A DNA stretch of 64,000 nucleotides from Mucilaginibacter pineti (GTDB lineage: Bacteria > Bacteroidota > Bacteroidia > Sphingobacteriales > Sphingobacteriaceae). The stretch is taken from positions 124,001-188,000 of the forward strand of contig NZ_FNAI01000002.1 of the NCBI RefSeq assembly GCF_900101875.1, in the 5' to 3' direction. Shown here piece after piece: positions 46,708-54,643 of the stretch; within the stretch, counting starts at the first letter, position 1; the number at the start of each line of letters is the position of its first letter. The translations under genes were made by a program, and so were the position numbers. The notes beneath the pieces were generated by a model. That model was not told the origin of the DNA. It ran no database searches and was given only the letters and a program-made list of their open reading frames with translations.

Positions 46708-47472
46708 ATGAAAAAGTTAGCAGGAAAAACAGCAGTAATAACAGGCGGTAACAGTGGTATAGGCCTGGCCACAGCACAGGAGTTCATTGCACAAGGTGCA
46801 CAAGTGATCATCACCGGCAGAAACGAAAAATCGGTTAATGAAGCCGTTGCTTTACTTGGCGACAACGCCAAAGGCGTAATTGCCGATAGCGCCGACGTTA
46901 ACCAGGTAAAACAACTGGGCGACAAAGTAAAAGCCATAACCGAAAACATCGACATCATTTTTGTAAACGCCGGTGTAGGGCAGTTTAACTCGGCCGATCA
47001 GATGACTGAAGAAATGTTTGATGATATCATGAACATTAACTTTAAAGGCGCTTACTTTAGTTTGCAAAGCCTGTTGCCATTGGTTAATGATGGCGGCTCG
47101 GTTATTTTAAACACATCTATCAACGCACACGTTGGTATGGGTGGCGCAAGCGTTTATGCAGCAAGTAAAGCGGCTTTGCTTTCCTTAGGCAAAAACCTAT
47201 CGGCCGAGTTATTATCAAGACGGATCAGGGTAAACTCTGTAAGTCCCGGTCCGGTTGTAACGCCATTGCATACCAGCGATAAATTAGGTTTAACCGAAGA
47301 ACAATTAGCAGGCATGGGTGCCGGATTGATACAACAGATCCCGGTTGGCCGTTTCGGTCGCTCAGAAGAGATTGCTAAAACAGTGGCTTTCCTGGCATCA
47401 GATGACTCCACCTTTATATTAGGTGCCGAAATAATTGCCGATGGCGGTATGGCTACTTTAAAGGGGGCATAA
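46708..47472 (+). CDS. SDR-family oxidoreductase
   Basis: 254-aa classical short-chain dehydrogenase/reductase. The cofactor loop TGGNSGIG lies at residues 12-19, with the catalytic Tyr150-x3-Lys154 in VYAASKAALL and VNSVSPGPVVTPLHT after it. The NGR-like ITGRNEKSVNEA segment after strand 2 suggests NADP(H) preference. It is divergent from the HxlR-type regulator, which probably controls it in response to a reactive carbonyl or redox signal; this is inference from layout. Substrate is not known. Confidence 0.93.
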   Translation: MKKLAGKTAVITGGNSGIGLATAQEFIAQGAQVIITGRNEKSVNEAVALLGDNAKGVIADSADVNQVKQLGDKVKAITENIDIIFVNAGVGQFNSADQMTEEMFDDIMNINFKGAYFSLQSLLPLVNDGGSVILNTSINAHVGMGGASVYAASKAALLSLGKNLSAELLSRRIRVNSVSPGPVVTPLHTSDKLGLTEEQLAGMGAGLIQQIPVGRFGRSEEIAKTVAFLASDDSTFILGAEIIADGGMATLKGA

Positions 47473-47489
47473 GTAATTAACACAATCAA

Positions 47490-47846
47490 TTAATGACCGG
47501 GAGTGAGTAACTGCTGGTCATTTTTTTGTTTTATCCGGTATTTGGATCTGTAAACGAAATATATGATCGGAGTGGTTATAATAGTTATCATAAAACCAAG
47601 AGGCGCCACACCAATACAACCGGTAGCACATTTTATATCGGAGGGCAGCAACATCATGAAAACTATTACAGCAGTCACAGATAATACTAATCCTAAAAGA
47701 AAACAAAGAAATGCTAAAAGCGCTAACGACAAAGAGCAAGAATTATTTATCCGTTTTGCCGAAAAAATTGCCTGAACAACAGGTGCTGTAAACAGCATTA
47801 GTAATAGTACAAAAGGAATTAACATAGCCTTATAATTTATATTCAT
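47490..47846 (-). CDS. Small multi-pass membrane protein
   Basis: 118-aa hydrophobic protein starting at the ATG at 47846 (MNINYKAMLIPFVLLLML). The frame is open 54 nt further, but that part is not needed for the first helix. Three to four membrane helices are visible (residues ~8-24, 36-60, 80-100), with a Cys pair in a loop (DIKCATGCIGVAP) and a charged cytoplasmic tail (RSKYRIKQKNDQ). I do not recognise a family. It lies alone between the SDR gene and trxA, on the opposite strand to both. Confidence 0.6.
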   Translation of the reverse strand: MNINYKAMLIPFVLLLMLFTAPVVQAIFSAKRINNSCSLSLALLAFLCFLLGLVLSVTAVIVFMMLLPSDIKCATGCIGVAPLGFMITIITTPIIYFVYRSKYRIKQKNDQQLLTPGH

Positions 47847-47976
47847 TAATATCAGGAATAATAAAAGGTAACCCTTTGTTAACAACCTACAGTCACGCAA
47901 ATGTTAAGTGGAAAAGTTATATTAATATAATTGTCACATTGTCAGGCGGCATTTGTGGCAAGCAATTTGAATAGTA

Positions 47977-47984
47977 TATATTTG
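47977..47984 (+). promoter_or_regulatory. trxA promoter (-33/-7)
   Basis: TATATTTG at 47977-47984 matches TAnnTTTG. TTTG at 47952-47955 is 21 nt upstream, giving a full Bacteroidota-type promoter 27 nt before the trxA ATG. Confidence 0.7.
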
Positions 47985-48011
47985 TACAACAAAATTTAAA
48001 AAATAAAAATC

Positions 48012-48332
48012 ATGGCTTTAGAAATAACTGATGCAAACTTTGACGAACTTGTCCTGAAATCAGACAAACCCGTACTTATTGACTTTTGGGCAGAATGGTG
48101 TGGTCCCTGTAGAATGGTAGGTCCGGTTGTTGAAGACATTGCAAAAGAATACGAAGGCAAAGCTGTTGTTGGTAAAGTTAATGTCGATAACAATCCCGGT
48201 ATTTCAATGAAATTCGGTATCCGCAATATTCCTGCTTTATTGTTCTTTAAAAATGGCGAAATTGTAGATAAACAAATCGGCGCGGTTCCAAAATCAGTAT
48301 TAGTTGATAAATTAGCTAAGCAATTAGCCTAA
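48012..48332 (+). CDS. trxA: Thioredoxin
   Basis: Cytoplasmic thiol-disulfide oxidoreductase of 106 aa. The active site WCGPC has Cys30 and Cys33. The conserved buried Asp (DFWAEW), VDNNPGISMKFGIRNIPALL with the cis-Pro, and the FKNGEIVDKQIGAVPK end are all typical. It has its own promoter and a strong terminator, so it is a single-gene transcript. The next gene (DUF58) starts immediately after the terminator. Confidence 0.97.
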   Translation: MALEITDANFDELVLKSDKPVLIDFWAEWCGPCRMVGPVVEDIAKEYEGKAVVGKVNVDNNPGISMKFGIRNIPALLFFKNGEIVDKQIGAVPKSVLVDKLAKQLA

Positions 48333-48390
48333 TCGCTTCGGCACAAATTAAGTTTATCAATAGCTTAATCCACCATATTTAAATTAAAAA

Positions 48391-48417
48391 GCGTTGCAAT
48401 TTTGCAACGCTTTTTTT
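48391..48417 (+). terminator. Rho-independent terminator of trxA
   Basis: GCGTTGCAA at 48391-48399 pairs with 48402-48410, followed by seven T residues. This rules out starts for the next gene within it. Confidence 0.93.
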
Positions 48418-48435
48418 ATGCCCTATATTAGCCTT

Positions 48436-49356
48436 ATGCCCAAGTTAAACGACGATCAGCAGGTTAGGCAACTGGCCAACCTCGAGCTGCTGGCCCGGCA
48501 GGTGGTTGAGGGTTTTATTACCGGCCTGCACCAAAGCCCGTTCCACGGCTTCTCGGTAGAGTTTGCCGAACACCGCCTGTATAACAATGGCGAATCGGTA
48601 AAAAATATCGACTGGAAATTGTTGGCCCGCACAGATAAGCTTTTTGTAAAACAGTTTGAGGAAGAAACCAACCTGCGCTGTTATTTATTGCTGGATACCT
48701 CATCGTCCATGAACTTCCCGGAGAAAGGGATGAGCAAACTGCAGTTTTCGGTTTATGCGATTGCCTCGTTAATGCACCTGTTTAAAAAACAGCGCGATGC
48801 TTTTGGCCTATGCTTGTTTTCGGATAAGATAGATTGGCTGAGTCCGGCAAAATCCACCACCACGCATTTATTTCATTTATATGCCGAGCTGGAGAAAATG
48901 TACGCCCAGCCAAAGGTGAATACGGTTACCAATATAACCCAGGTGCTGCACCACATAGCCCAGGAAATTCACCAGCGATCAATGGTGATCATCTTTAGCG
49001 ATATGCTGGAGAACAGCCTTAACCCCGAAAAATTACAGGCGCTGTTTGCGGCGGTTCAGCATTTAAAGTTCAGCAAGCACGAGGTAATTATTTTTAATGT
49101 AAGCGATAAGCAAAAAGAAATAGACTTTAATTTTGATAACCGCCCGCACCATTTTGTTGATATGGAAAGCGGTGCCGAAATAAAGGTGCATCCAGGCAAG
49201 GTGCGCGATACTTACCGCCGGTTATTAACAGCATATCGCCATGAGCTGGAGCTTAAATGTGCCCAATACCATATCGATTTGGTGGATGTGGATATCAACG
49301 GGGGTTACCACGAAATGCTGAAAACCTACCTGGTAAAGCGAAACAAGATGATATAA
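48436..49356 (+). CDS. DUF58 / VWA-like protein
   Basis: 306-aa cytoplasmic protein of the DUF58 family, usually paired with MoxR-type AAA ATPases. The N-terminus has LELLARQVVEGFITGLHQSP. The signature EHRLYNNGESVKNIDWKLLA with ARTDKLFVKQFEEE follows, then a VWA-like region with the metal site LLDTSSSMNF (Asp-x-Ser-x-Ser). Earlier in-frame starts at 48394 and 48418 overlap or abut the trxA terminator, so 48436 is chosen (48418 remains possible). No MoxR gene is nearby, which is unusual. It ends at a bidirectional hairpin facing the histidine kinase gene. Confidence 0.88.
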   Translation: MPKLNDDQQVRQLANLELLARQVVEGFITGLHQSPFHGFSVEFAEHRLYNNGESVKNIDWKLLARTDKLFVKQFEEETNLRCYLLLDTSSSMNFPEKGMSKLQFSVYAIASLMHLFKKQRDAFGLCLFSDKIDWLSPAKSTTTHLFHLYAELEKMYAQPKVNTVTNITQVLHHIAQEIHQRSMVIIFSDMLENSLNPEKLQALFAAVQHLKFSKHEVIIFNVSDKQKEIDFNFDNRPHHFVDMESGAEIKVHPGKVRDTYRRLLTAYRHELELKCAQYHIDLVDVDINGGYHEMLKTYLVKRNKMI

Positions 49357-49388
49357 AAAAAGACTGCCCATTACTGAACAGTCTTTTT
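49357..49388. terminator. Bidirectional terminator
   Basis: AAAAAGACTG at 49357-49366 pairs perfectly with CAGTCTTTTT at 49379-49388 around a 12-nt loop. It serves the convergent DUF58 and histidine kinase genes. Confidence 0.88.
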
Positions 49389-49457
49389 AAAAAAAATAAA
49401 GCTAACGCATTAAAAACAACAGTAAAGTAACACCTTGTACATGAAGATAAGGTGAAC

Positions 49458-50780
49458 TTAATTCTGCGTGTTAAATATCAGCCTCACCGTGGTGCCGCTG
49501 CCCTTTACCGAGCTTATTTTAATAACGATATTGTGAAACGAGGTAATACTTTTTACAATAGCCAGCCCCAAACCATAACTTTCTTTCTCGTCGGTATCCA
49601 GCTTTTCAAAGCGGTTAAAGGCGCTGTCAATTTGTTGCTGGTCCATGCCTGCGCCGGTATCGGCAATTATAAGTGTGTAGGTGCCTTCAGCAAGTTCATC
49701 GCTAATGGTAATGGTACCCGCCTGGTTGTTGTATTTTATAGAGTTATTAATAATGTTGAACAACAGGGTGTGCATGAGCGGGCGGTTACCCTGTATGGAG
49801 TAAATGTATTTAATAAGATTGGCGAAGATTAGTTGTTTTTCCTCAATCCGGTCTTCCAGTTCTTCCTGGATCTCCATAACAACGGCCGCAATCATTACCA
49901 CATCGGCTTTATCATATTGGTTGTTTTCAACCTTTGATATGAGCAGTAAACTGTTAATAATTGATTTTAATCGGTTAAGGGTTTTCAGCGAGGCGTGCAT
50001 TTTATTTTCGCTGCCTTCAGTAAGTTCTTCCTGTAACAGTATATTCTCCAGCCGCGAGCTGATGATGGATATCGGGGTAAGCAACTCGTGCGATACGTTG
50101 GCAATAAACTGCTTTTCGAGGATGAACAAATTAGAGATCTTTTTCATCAGCGACGAGATACTATCGTCCAGCAGTTCAAAATCCTGGGTGGTGGTTTTTA
50201 TCTTTTCATAGTCGAAATTCATAGGGTCGTTAACCTTTATCAGCTTACGATCAATGATCTTATAAAAAGGGGCCAGCAAAAATTTGGTAAATATAAGGTC
50301 GCTCACCAGGGTAAGCACCAGCGCTATAATCAGTACAACCAGCGTAAACTTTTTGATAATGGATTTAAGCTCCTCTACCGATTCAATGGCTTCGCCAATC
50401 TCCAGCATATAGGTATGCCCGTTAAAATTAAACCGGTGCGACAGGATACGGTAAGTTTGCGTATTGGTATCAACACTGCGGGTTTCGGTGCTGAATTTTA
50501 CATCTTTAGTAATTACCGGATTAAACTTAACAGGGGTTATAGTTATAAATTCCTCTTTTAAAATGTTATAATCGGTATATTTTTTATTGGTACTTATAAA
50601 GCTGTTGATCTCTTTTGATGAAAGGCTGTTCATCGTTTCCTTTTTATCTTCTTCCAGCCTTAGTTCAATATGGTTATAGGAGATTTTTTCTATAGATAAC
50701 AGAATAAGCAAACCGGTAAGCAGAATGATAGCTACCTTGGTTAAGGTATTATATAGGGCCAGTTTTACCTGTAATTTCAT
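49458..50780 (-). CDS. Sensor histidine kinase
   Basis: 440-aa membrane histidine kinase. Two membrane helices (residues ~13-30 and ~145-168) flank a periplasmic sensing domain of about 115 residues. After a HAMP-like linker comes the HisKA domain with the phospho-acceptor His231 in FIANVSHELLTPISII. The ATP-binding domain follows, with NIINNSIKYNNQAG (N box), DTGAGM (G1), FNRFEKLD (F box) and YGLGLAIVKS (G2). The response regulator gene lies 10 nt upstream, so they form one operon. The signal is unknown; the periplasmic domain has no recognisable family. Confidence 0.95.
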   Translation of the reverse strand: MKLQVKLALYNTLTKVAIILLTGLLILLSIEKISYNHIELRLEEDKKETMNSLSSKEINSFISTNKKYTDYNILKEEFITITPVKFNPVITKDVKFSTETRSVDTNTQTYRILSHRFNFNGHTYMLEIGEAIESVEELKSIIKKFTLVVLIIALVLTLVSDLIFTKFLLAPFYKIIDRKLIKVNDPMNFDYEKIKTTTQDFELLDDSISSLMKKISNLFILEKQFIANVSHELLTPISIISSRLENILLQEELTEGSENKMHASLKTLNRLKSIINSLLLISKVENNQYDKADVVMIAAVVMEIQEELEDRIEEKQLIFANLIKYIYSIQGNRPLMHTLLFNIINNSIKYNNQAGTITISDELAEGTYTLIIADTGAGMDQQQIDSAFNRFEKLDTDEKESYGLGLAIVKSITSFHNIVIKISSVKGSGTTVRLIFNTQN

Positions 50781-50790
50781 TTACCTGCTG

Positions 50791-51468
50791 TTAAATATTT
50801 ATGCGGTAGCCGATGCTCCTAACGGTTTCAAACCAATCAATAGGGATGTATTGTGAAAGTTTTTTGCGCAGGTTTTTAACGTGCACATCCACAAAGTTCG
50901 AGTCGCTGTTTATTTCCAGTACATCGCCCCAAACATGCTCGGTTAGATTGGTGCGCGATATTACCCTGTTTTTATTGAGCACCAGGTAGTTGAAAATTTC
51001 AAACTCCTTTTTGGTGAGGTTAATGCGCTCGTCATTAAACATCACCGTACGGTTTTGGATGTTTACCTTCAGTCCTTTTATATTAATATCATTGCTTTCC
51101 AGACGGTGCTTACGGCGGGTAATGGCGTGCATTCGCGCCAGCAGCTCATTTAATGAAAATGGTTTTGCCAGGTAATCATCGGCACCTTGCTCAAGGCCCA
51201 ACACACGATCATCAACGGCGCCGCGGGCAGTGAGGATGATAACGGCATCCTGGCGGTCTTTAATACCCTTTAACATTTTCAGCAGGTCGAAACCATCGCC
51301 ATCGGGCAGGCCAAGGTCAAGCAGTATAAAATCGTAGTTGTTTACAAAGATCTTTTCCTCTGCCGATTTTTTGGTACGGGCATGCTCTACCGTAAAACCT
51401 TCATGACTTAAAAATTCGTCAACCTCAAGGGCCAAACCCTTTTCGTCTTCAACAATTAATACATTCAT
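50791..51468 (-). CDS. OmpR/PhoB-family response regulator
   Basis: 225-aa response regulator. The receiver domain has the acidic pair Glu7-Asp8, the phospho-acceptor Asp51 in FILLDLGLPDGDG, and the conserved Thr and Lys (ILTARGA, DYLAKPFSLNELLAR). The C-terminal winged helix binds DNA (INLTKKEFEIFNYLV, RTNLTEHVWGDVLE, DVHVKNLRKKL). It precedes the histidine kinase by 10 nt. The adjacent GH130 gene is divergent, and the space between carries a long word-repeat element. A control role over the glycan locus is possible but only inferred. Confidence 0.96.
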   Translation of the reverse strand: MNVLIVEDEKGLALEVDEFLSHEGFTVEHARTKKSAEEKIFVNNYDFILLDLGLPDGDGFDLLKMLKGIKDRQDAVIILTARGAVDDRVLGLEQGADDYLAKPFSLNELLARMHAITRRKHRLESNDINIKGLKVNIQNRTVMFNDERINLTKKEFEIFNYLVLNKNRVISRTNLTEHVWGDVLEINSDSNFVDVHVKNLRKKLSQYIPIDWFETVRSIGYRINI

Positions 51469-51488
51469 ACGCCTGCAATTTACGAGAT

Positions 51489-51720
51489 TTCAAGGACTTT
51501 GGAACAAGGATTTGGAGAGTAAGGAACAAGGATTTTGGGATGAAGGACTTTTGGATGAAGGAGTAAAGATTTTTGGAGCAAGGACTTTTAGATAAGGGAT
51601 TTATTCTGCTGACGAATTATTATCAGTGATGATAATTCCATCTCATGTCCGAGAGGCCTTGCTCCAAAAGTCTTAACTCTCCAAAAAGTCTTTGCTCCTT
51701 ACTCCAAAAATCTTTACTCC
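51489..51720. repeat. Long inverted word-repeat element in a divergent promoter region
   Basis: The left arm (51489-51600) is made of AAGGA(C/T)TTTTGGA(G/T) words and the right arm (51655-51720) carries their complements. 51560-51578 pairs perfectly (19 nt) with 51702-51720. It fills most of the 328 nt between the divergent response regulator and GH130 genes. It is the longest such element in the window. Confidence 0.88.
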
Positions 51721-51796
51721 CGATTTCCGAAAATCTCAAAATAGCTAAATCAATTTAAGATCATCACTGTTACAAAGTAAATGCTATCTTTCATAT

Positions 51797-53266
51797 ATGA
51801 GACTTTCCATTGAACGAAAACCCATAAGAGTAAACCCCGATCCGAAACGTGTTATCGCCAGATTCTTTTTTAATGGGAACGACCGCGCCAAGGAAGTTCT
51901 TGAACGGGTAATGGGCATTAGCGAAGATGTTGCTTTTGGCATCGTATCGCCGCTATTGCAGGAGTACTCCAAAAGGCATCGTAATATTACCCGCGTATTA
52001 AACAGGCATTGCAGTAAATTAAAACCACTTTTTGAGGAGTTAAATATTGATTATGATACAATTACCATTTATCGCAAGCTGCTCATAGGTTCCTATTTTA
52101 CACATGAATATTCAATCGAATCGGCAGCGTTCTTTAATCCATCTATAGTTGAAGACCCTGATCAAACCGAACTGGAAGACGGGCAGCGCCGGGTAATTAT
52201 CAGCTTTAGGGCAGTGGGCGAGGGGCACATCTCTTCCATTACTTTCCGCCGCGGATTAATTGACAAGGACAATAACATCACCATTTTACCTGCCGGAAGC
52301 TATATAGACGAAGCCGAAATTGTGCGGAATGCCGTTTATAACAAGAAGCTTTTCTTTGAAAAAGCTGCTATAACACAAATTAATATAGATGTGATAAGCG
52401 AGCTGGAATCAAAGCTCGACCATCATTTTGAGTACGCCAACCTGCGCCGCATCATCCTCGATTCGCAAAAATTGCAGGAAAGCGATATGAAGCGCCTGGA
52501 ATACGACAAGGTTCTTTGGCTGGCTGATTCCTACTATGAAATTGTTTTTTCGTTGGATACTGATATCTCCGACAGGGTAATATTCCCCATCTCCGAGTAT
52601 GAACGCAAAGGTATTGAAGATGCCCGTTTTGTACATTTTACCAATGAGGATGGCAGCAAGGTTTATTACGCTACCTACACGGCCTATGATGGCTCGCTCA
52701 TTATGCCAAAACTGCTGCAAACCAACGATTTTTATAATTTTAAGATAATGCCCCTGTATGGTGCCGGGGCGCAAAATAAAAACCTTGCCCTATTCCCCCG
52801 TAAGGTGAACGGCAAGTTTGTAATGATATCACGTATAGACGGCTGCAACAACTACATTATGTATGCCGATAAAATAAACATCTGGGAAAAACCCATCCTG
52901 CTGCAACAGCCAAAATTTAGCTGGGAATTCATCCAGATAGGTAATTGCGGTTCGCCAATTGAAACCAAGGACGGCTGGATAGTAATTACCCACGGTGTTG
53001 GCCCAATGCGCCGCTATGTACTGGGCGCAAGTTTGCTAAAGCTGGATGATCCTGCTGTAGAGATTGGCAGGCTTAAAGAGCCTTTATTAATTCCTAACAG
53101 CGATGAGCGCGAAGGGTACGTACCCAATGTGCTATACTCCTGCGGTGCCATAGTACACAACGAAAAATTGATCATCCCTTACGGCGTATCCGATTCATCA
53201 ACCGCCTTTGCCGAAGTTGGTTTACAGGAGTTACTGGATAAGTTAAAGGAAGATAAAAGCGAGTAG
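51797..53266 (+). CDS. GH130-family glycosidase/phosphorylase
   Basis: 489-aa protein of the GH130 group, which contains mannoside phosphorylases and beta-1,2-mannosidases acting on mannose-containing glycans. A long helical N-terminal region (residues ~1-170; IERKPIRVNPDPKRVIARFF) precedes the five-bladed propeller: ISFRAVGEGHISSITFRRG, ERKGIEDARFVHF, TAYDG, the catalytic-region segments and the closing YVPNVLYSCGAIVHNEKLII. Such proteins are sometimes mis-named as Cry-like pesticidal proteins. No signal peptide, so it is probably cytoplasmic. It is convergent with two GT4 genes; activity and linkage cannot be called from sequence. Confidence 0.85.
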   Translation: MRLSIERKPIRVNPDPKRVIARFFFNGNDRAKEVLERVMGISEDVAFGIVSPLLQEYSKRHRNITRVLNRHCSKLKPLFEELNIDYDTITIYRKLLIGSYFTHEYSIESAAFFNPSIVEDPDQTELEDGQRRVIISFRAVGEGHISSITFRRGLIDKDNNITILPAGSYIDEAEIVRNAVYNKKLFFEKAAITQINIDVISELESKLDHHFEYANLRRIILDSQKLQESDMKRLEYDKVLWLADSYYEIVFSLDTDISDRVIFPISEYERKGIEDARFVHFTNEDGSKVYYATYTAYDGSLIMPKLLQTNDFYNFKIMPLYGAGAQNKNLALFPRKVNGKFVMISRIDGCNNYIMYADKINIWEKPILLQQPKFSWEFIQIGNCGSPIETKDGWIVITHGVGPMRRYVLGASLLKLDDPAVEIGRLKEPLLIPNSDEREGYVPNVLYSCGAIVHNEKLIIPYGVSDSSTAFAEVGLQELLDKLKEDKSE

Positions 53267-53291
53267 GGAACTTAAAGCGAAAAGCAGTAAC

Positions 53292-53410
53292 ACTACTACC
53301 GCGAGCTTTCAGCTCGTGGGGCGCATGGTGTCAGCTTTCAGCTGAATGTAAGCCAAAGGCTTTAACCAAGTTACCCACGAGTTACGCTGCGCTAACCTCG
53401 CGGGAGTAGT
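53292..53410. repeat. Palindromic element (ACTACTCCCGCGAG type)
   Basis: Outer arms at 53292-53305 and 53397-53410 pair with one mismatch, and inner arms CTCGTGGG/CCCACGAG lie at 53313-53320 and 53374-53381. Smaller nested words (AGCTTTCAGCT) occur inside. It lies directly before a different palindrome, between the GH130 and GT4 stops. Confidence 0.8.
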
Positions 53411-53420
53411 TCTTTAAATT

Positions 53421-53500
53421 TGTCATTCTGAACGGAGTGAAGAATCTAATTGCCGATGTGCTTGCCGATTAACAGATTCTTCACTCCGTTCAGAATGACA
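53421..53500. repeat. REP-like perfect hairpin (TGTCATTCTGAAC type)
   Basis: A perfect 27-nt inverted repeat (53421-53447 with 53474-53500) around a 26-nt loop. It begins TGTCATTCTGAACGGAG. It lies just after the stop of the GT4 gene on the minus strand and could also end transcription. Confidence 0.92.
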
Positions 53501-53511
53501 AGAAAAGTGTA

Positions 53512-54516
53512 TTACCCCAAAATCTGTTTATACAATTCAAAATAATCTCCAACCATTTTATCGCAGGAAAACTGCGAGCTTGCCCAGTTATAGCAATCTA
53601 TCCTGTTGATCTCATTTAACCTGCCAACAGCATTCACGGCTTCATCAACGGTATTAACCAGGAAGCCGGTTTGGGCATCTTTTATCAGCTCGGGCATCGA
53701 TCCTTTGTTGAAGGCAATTACCGGGGTGCCGCAAAGCATGGCTTCGGCTACGCTCATGCCAAAGGGTTCATTAAAACTTATGGGGTGCAGCAGGGCATAA
53801 GCATTACCCAAAAGCTCCTTCCGCTTATCGGGACCGGCGTGGCCTGTGTATTGAATTTGATCACCAAGGTGGGGTTCAACCTTTTCGCGGTAATAATTTT
53901 CATCCTGAATAATACCGGCTATCAGTAGTTTTCGTTTGCTTTTTTTAGCTATCTCGATGGCTTCGGCTGTTCCCTTATCCGGGTGGATGCGGCCGAAATA
54001 TAACAGGTAATCCTGCGGTGTTTCGTAGAAGGTAAAATCACGCGTATCCAACCCGTTGTAAACCGTGGCCAGGTAATCAAGCTCCGGGCTGCGGTCGGAA
54101 TTACTAATGGATACATAATGACCAATGCCATTGTACTTCTTATAAACCGGCACAATCCGCGGCGACGAAAAACCGTGGATGGTTGTTATCACCGGTGTTT
54201 TTATGAGCCCGCTATAGGTAAGCGGCAAAAAATCAAAGTTGTTGTGGATAATATCAAACTCACTGGCCTTTTCCATCAGATTGCTGATGTGCAGGCATTC
54301 CAGCACTTTGGCATCCTGGTTGCGGTCTTCTTCATAACCGGTTGCGCAAACAGCCTCCAGTTTGCCAGCGGTAATGGAATCGCCGGTAGCGAAAAGGGTT
54401 ACTTCGGCACCCAGTTTTAGGAGGCCTTCGGCAATGTTTGATGCAATTTGTTCCCACGGTCCGTAATGCCTGGGCGGTGTGCGCCAGGCAACAGGAGCTA
54501 ATACAGCTACCTTCAT
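53512..54516 (-). CDS. Family 4 glycosyltransferase
   Basis: 334-aa GT-B glycosyltransferase. The start at 54516 (MKVAVLAPVAWRTPPRHYGP) is chosen because the seven upstream open codons come from a word-repeat element. The N-terminal half has PRHYGPWEQIASNIAEGLLK, where the acceptor-binding glycine loop lies. The C-terminal donor half has LLYFGRIHPDKGTAEAIEIA and PFGMSVAEAMLCGTPVIAFN, with the Glu-x7-Glu pattern of GT4. The next gene on the same strand encodes a second, larger GT4 fused to a helical domain, and a GH130 gene faces them. The trio suggests a single glycan pathway, perhaps mannose-based. Confidence 0.9.
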   Translation of the reverse strand: MKVAVLAPVAWRTPPRHYGPWEQIASNIAEGLLKLGAEVTLFATGDSITAGKLEAVCATGYEEDRNQDAKVLECLHISNLMEKASEFDIIHNNFDFLPLTYSGLIKTPVITTIHGFSSPRIVPVYKKYNGIGHYVSISNSDRSPELDYLATVYNGLDTRDFTFYETPQDYLLYFGRIHPDKGTAEAIEIAKKSKRKLLIAGIIQDENYYREKVEPHLGDQIQYTGHAGPDKRKELLGNAYALLHPISFNEPFGMSVAEAMLCGTPVIAFNKGSMPELIKDAQTGFLVNTVDEAVNAVGRLNEINRIDCYNWASSQFSCDKMVGDYFELYKQILG

Positions 54517-54520
54517 GTTT

Positions 54521-54640
54521 TTGATGTGCAGATTCAAATTTCAGATTTCAGATGTGCAGATATGCAAATAATTGATTTAAAGATTTGTTAATGTCCAAAT
54601 TTTCTAATCTGCACATCTGAAATCTGCATATCTGCACATT
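54521..54640. repeat. Inverted word-repeat element between GT4 genes
   Basis: Words of GATGTGCAGAT and ATTTCAGATTTCAG fill the left arm (54521-54569), and the right arm (54606-54640) carries the complement. 54543-54561 pairs perfectly (19 nt) with 54607-54625. The left arm runs up to the GT4 start codon. Confidence 0.88.
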
Positions 54641-54643
54641 CAT

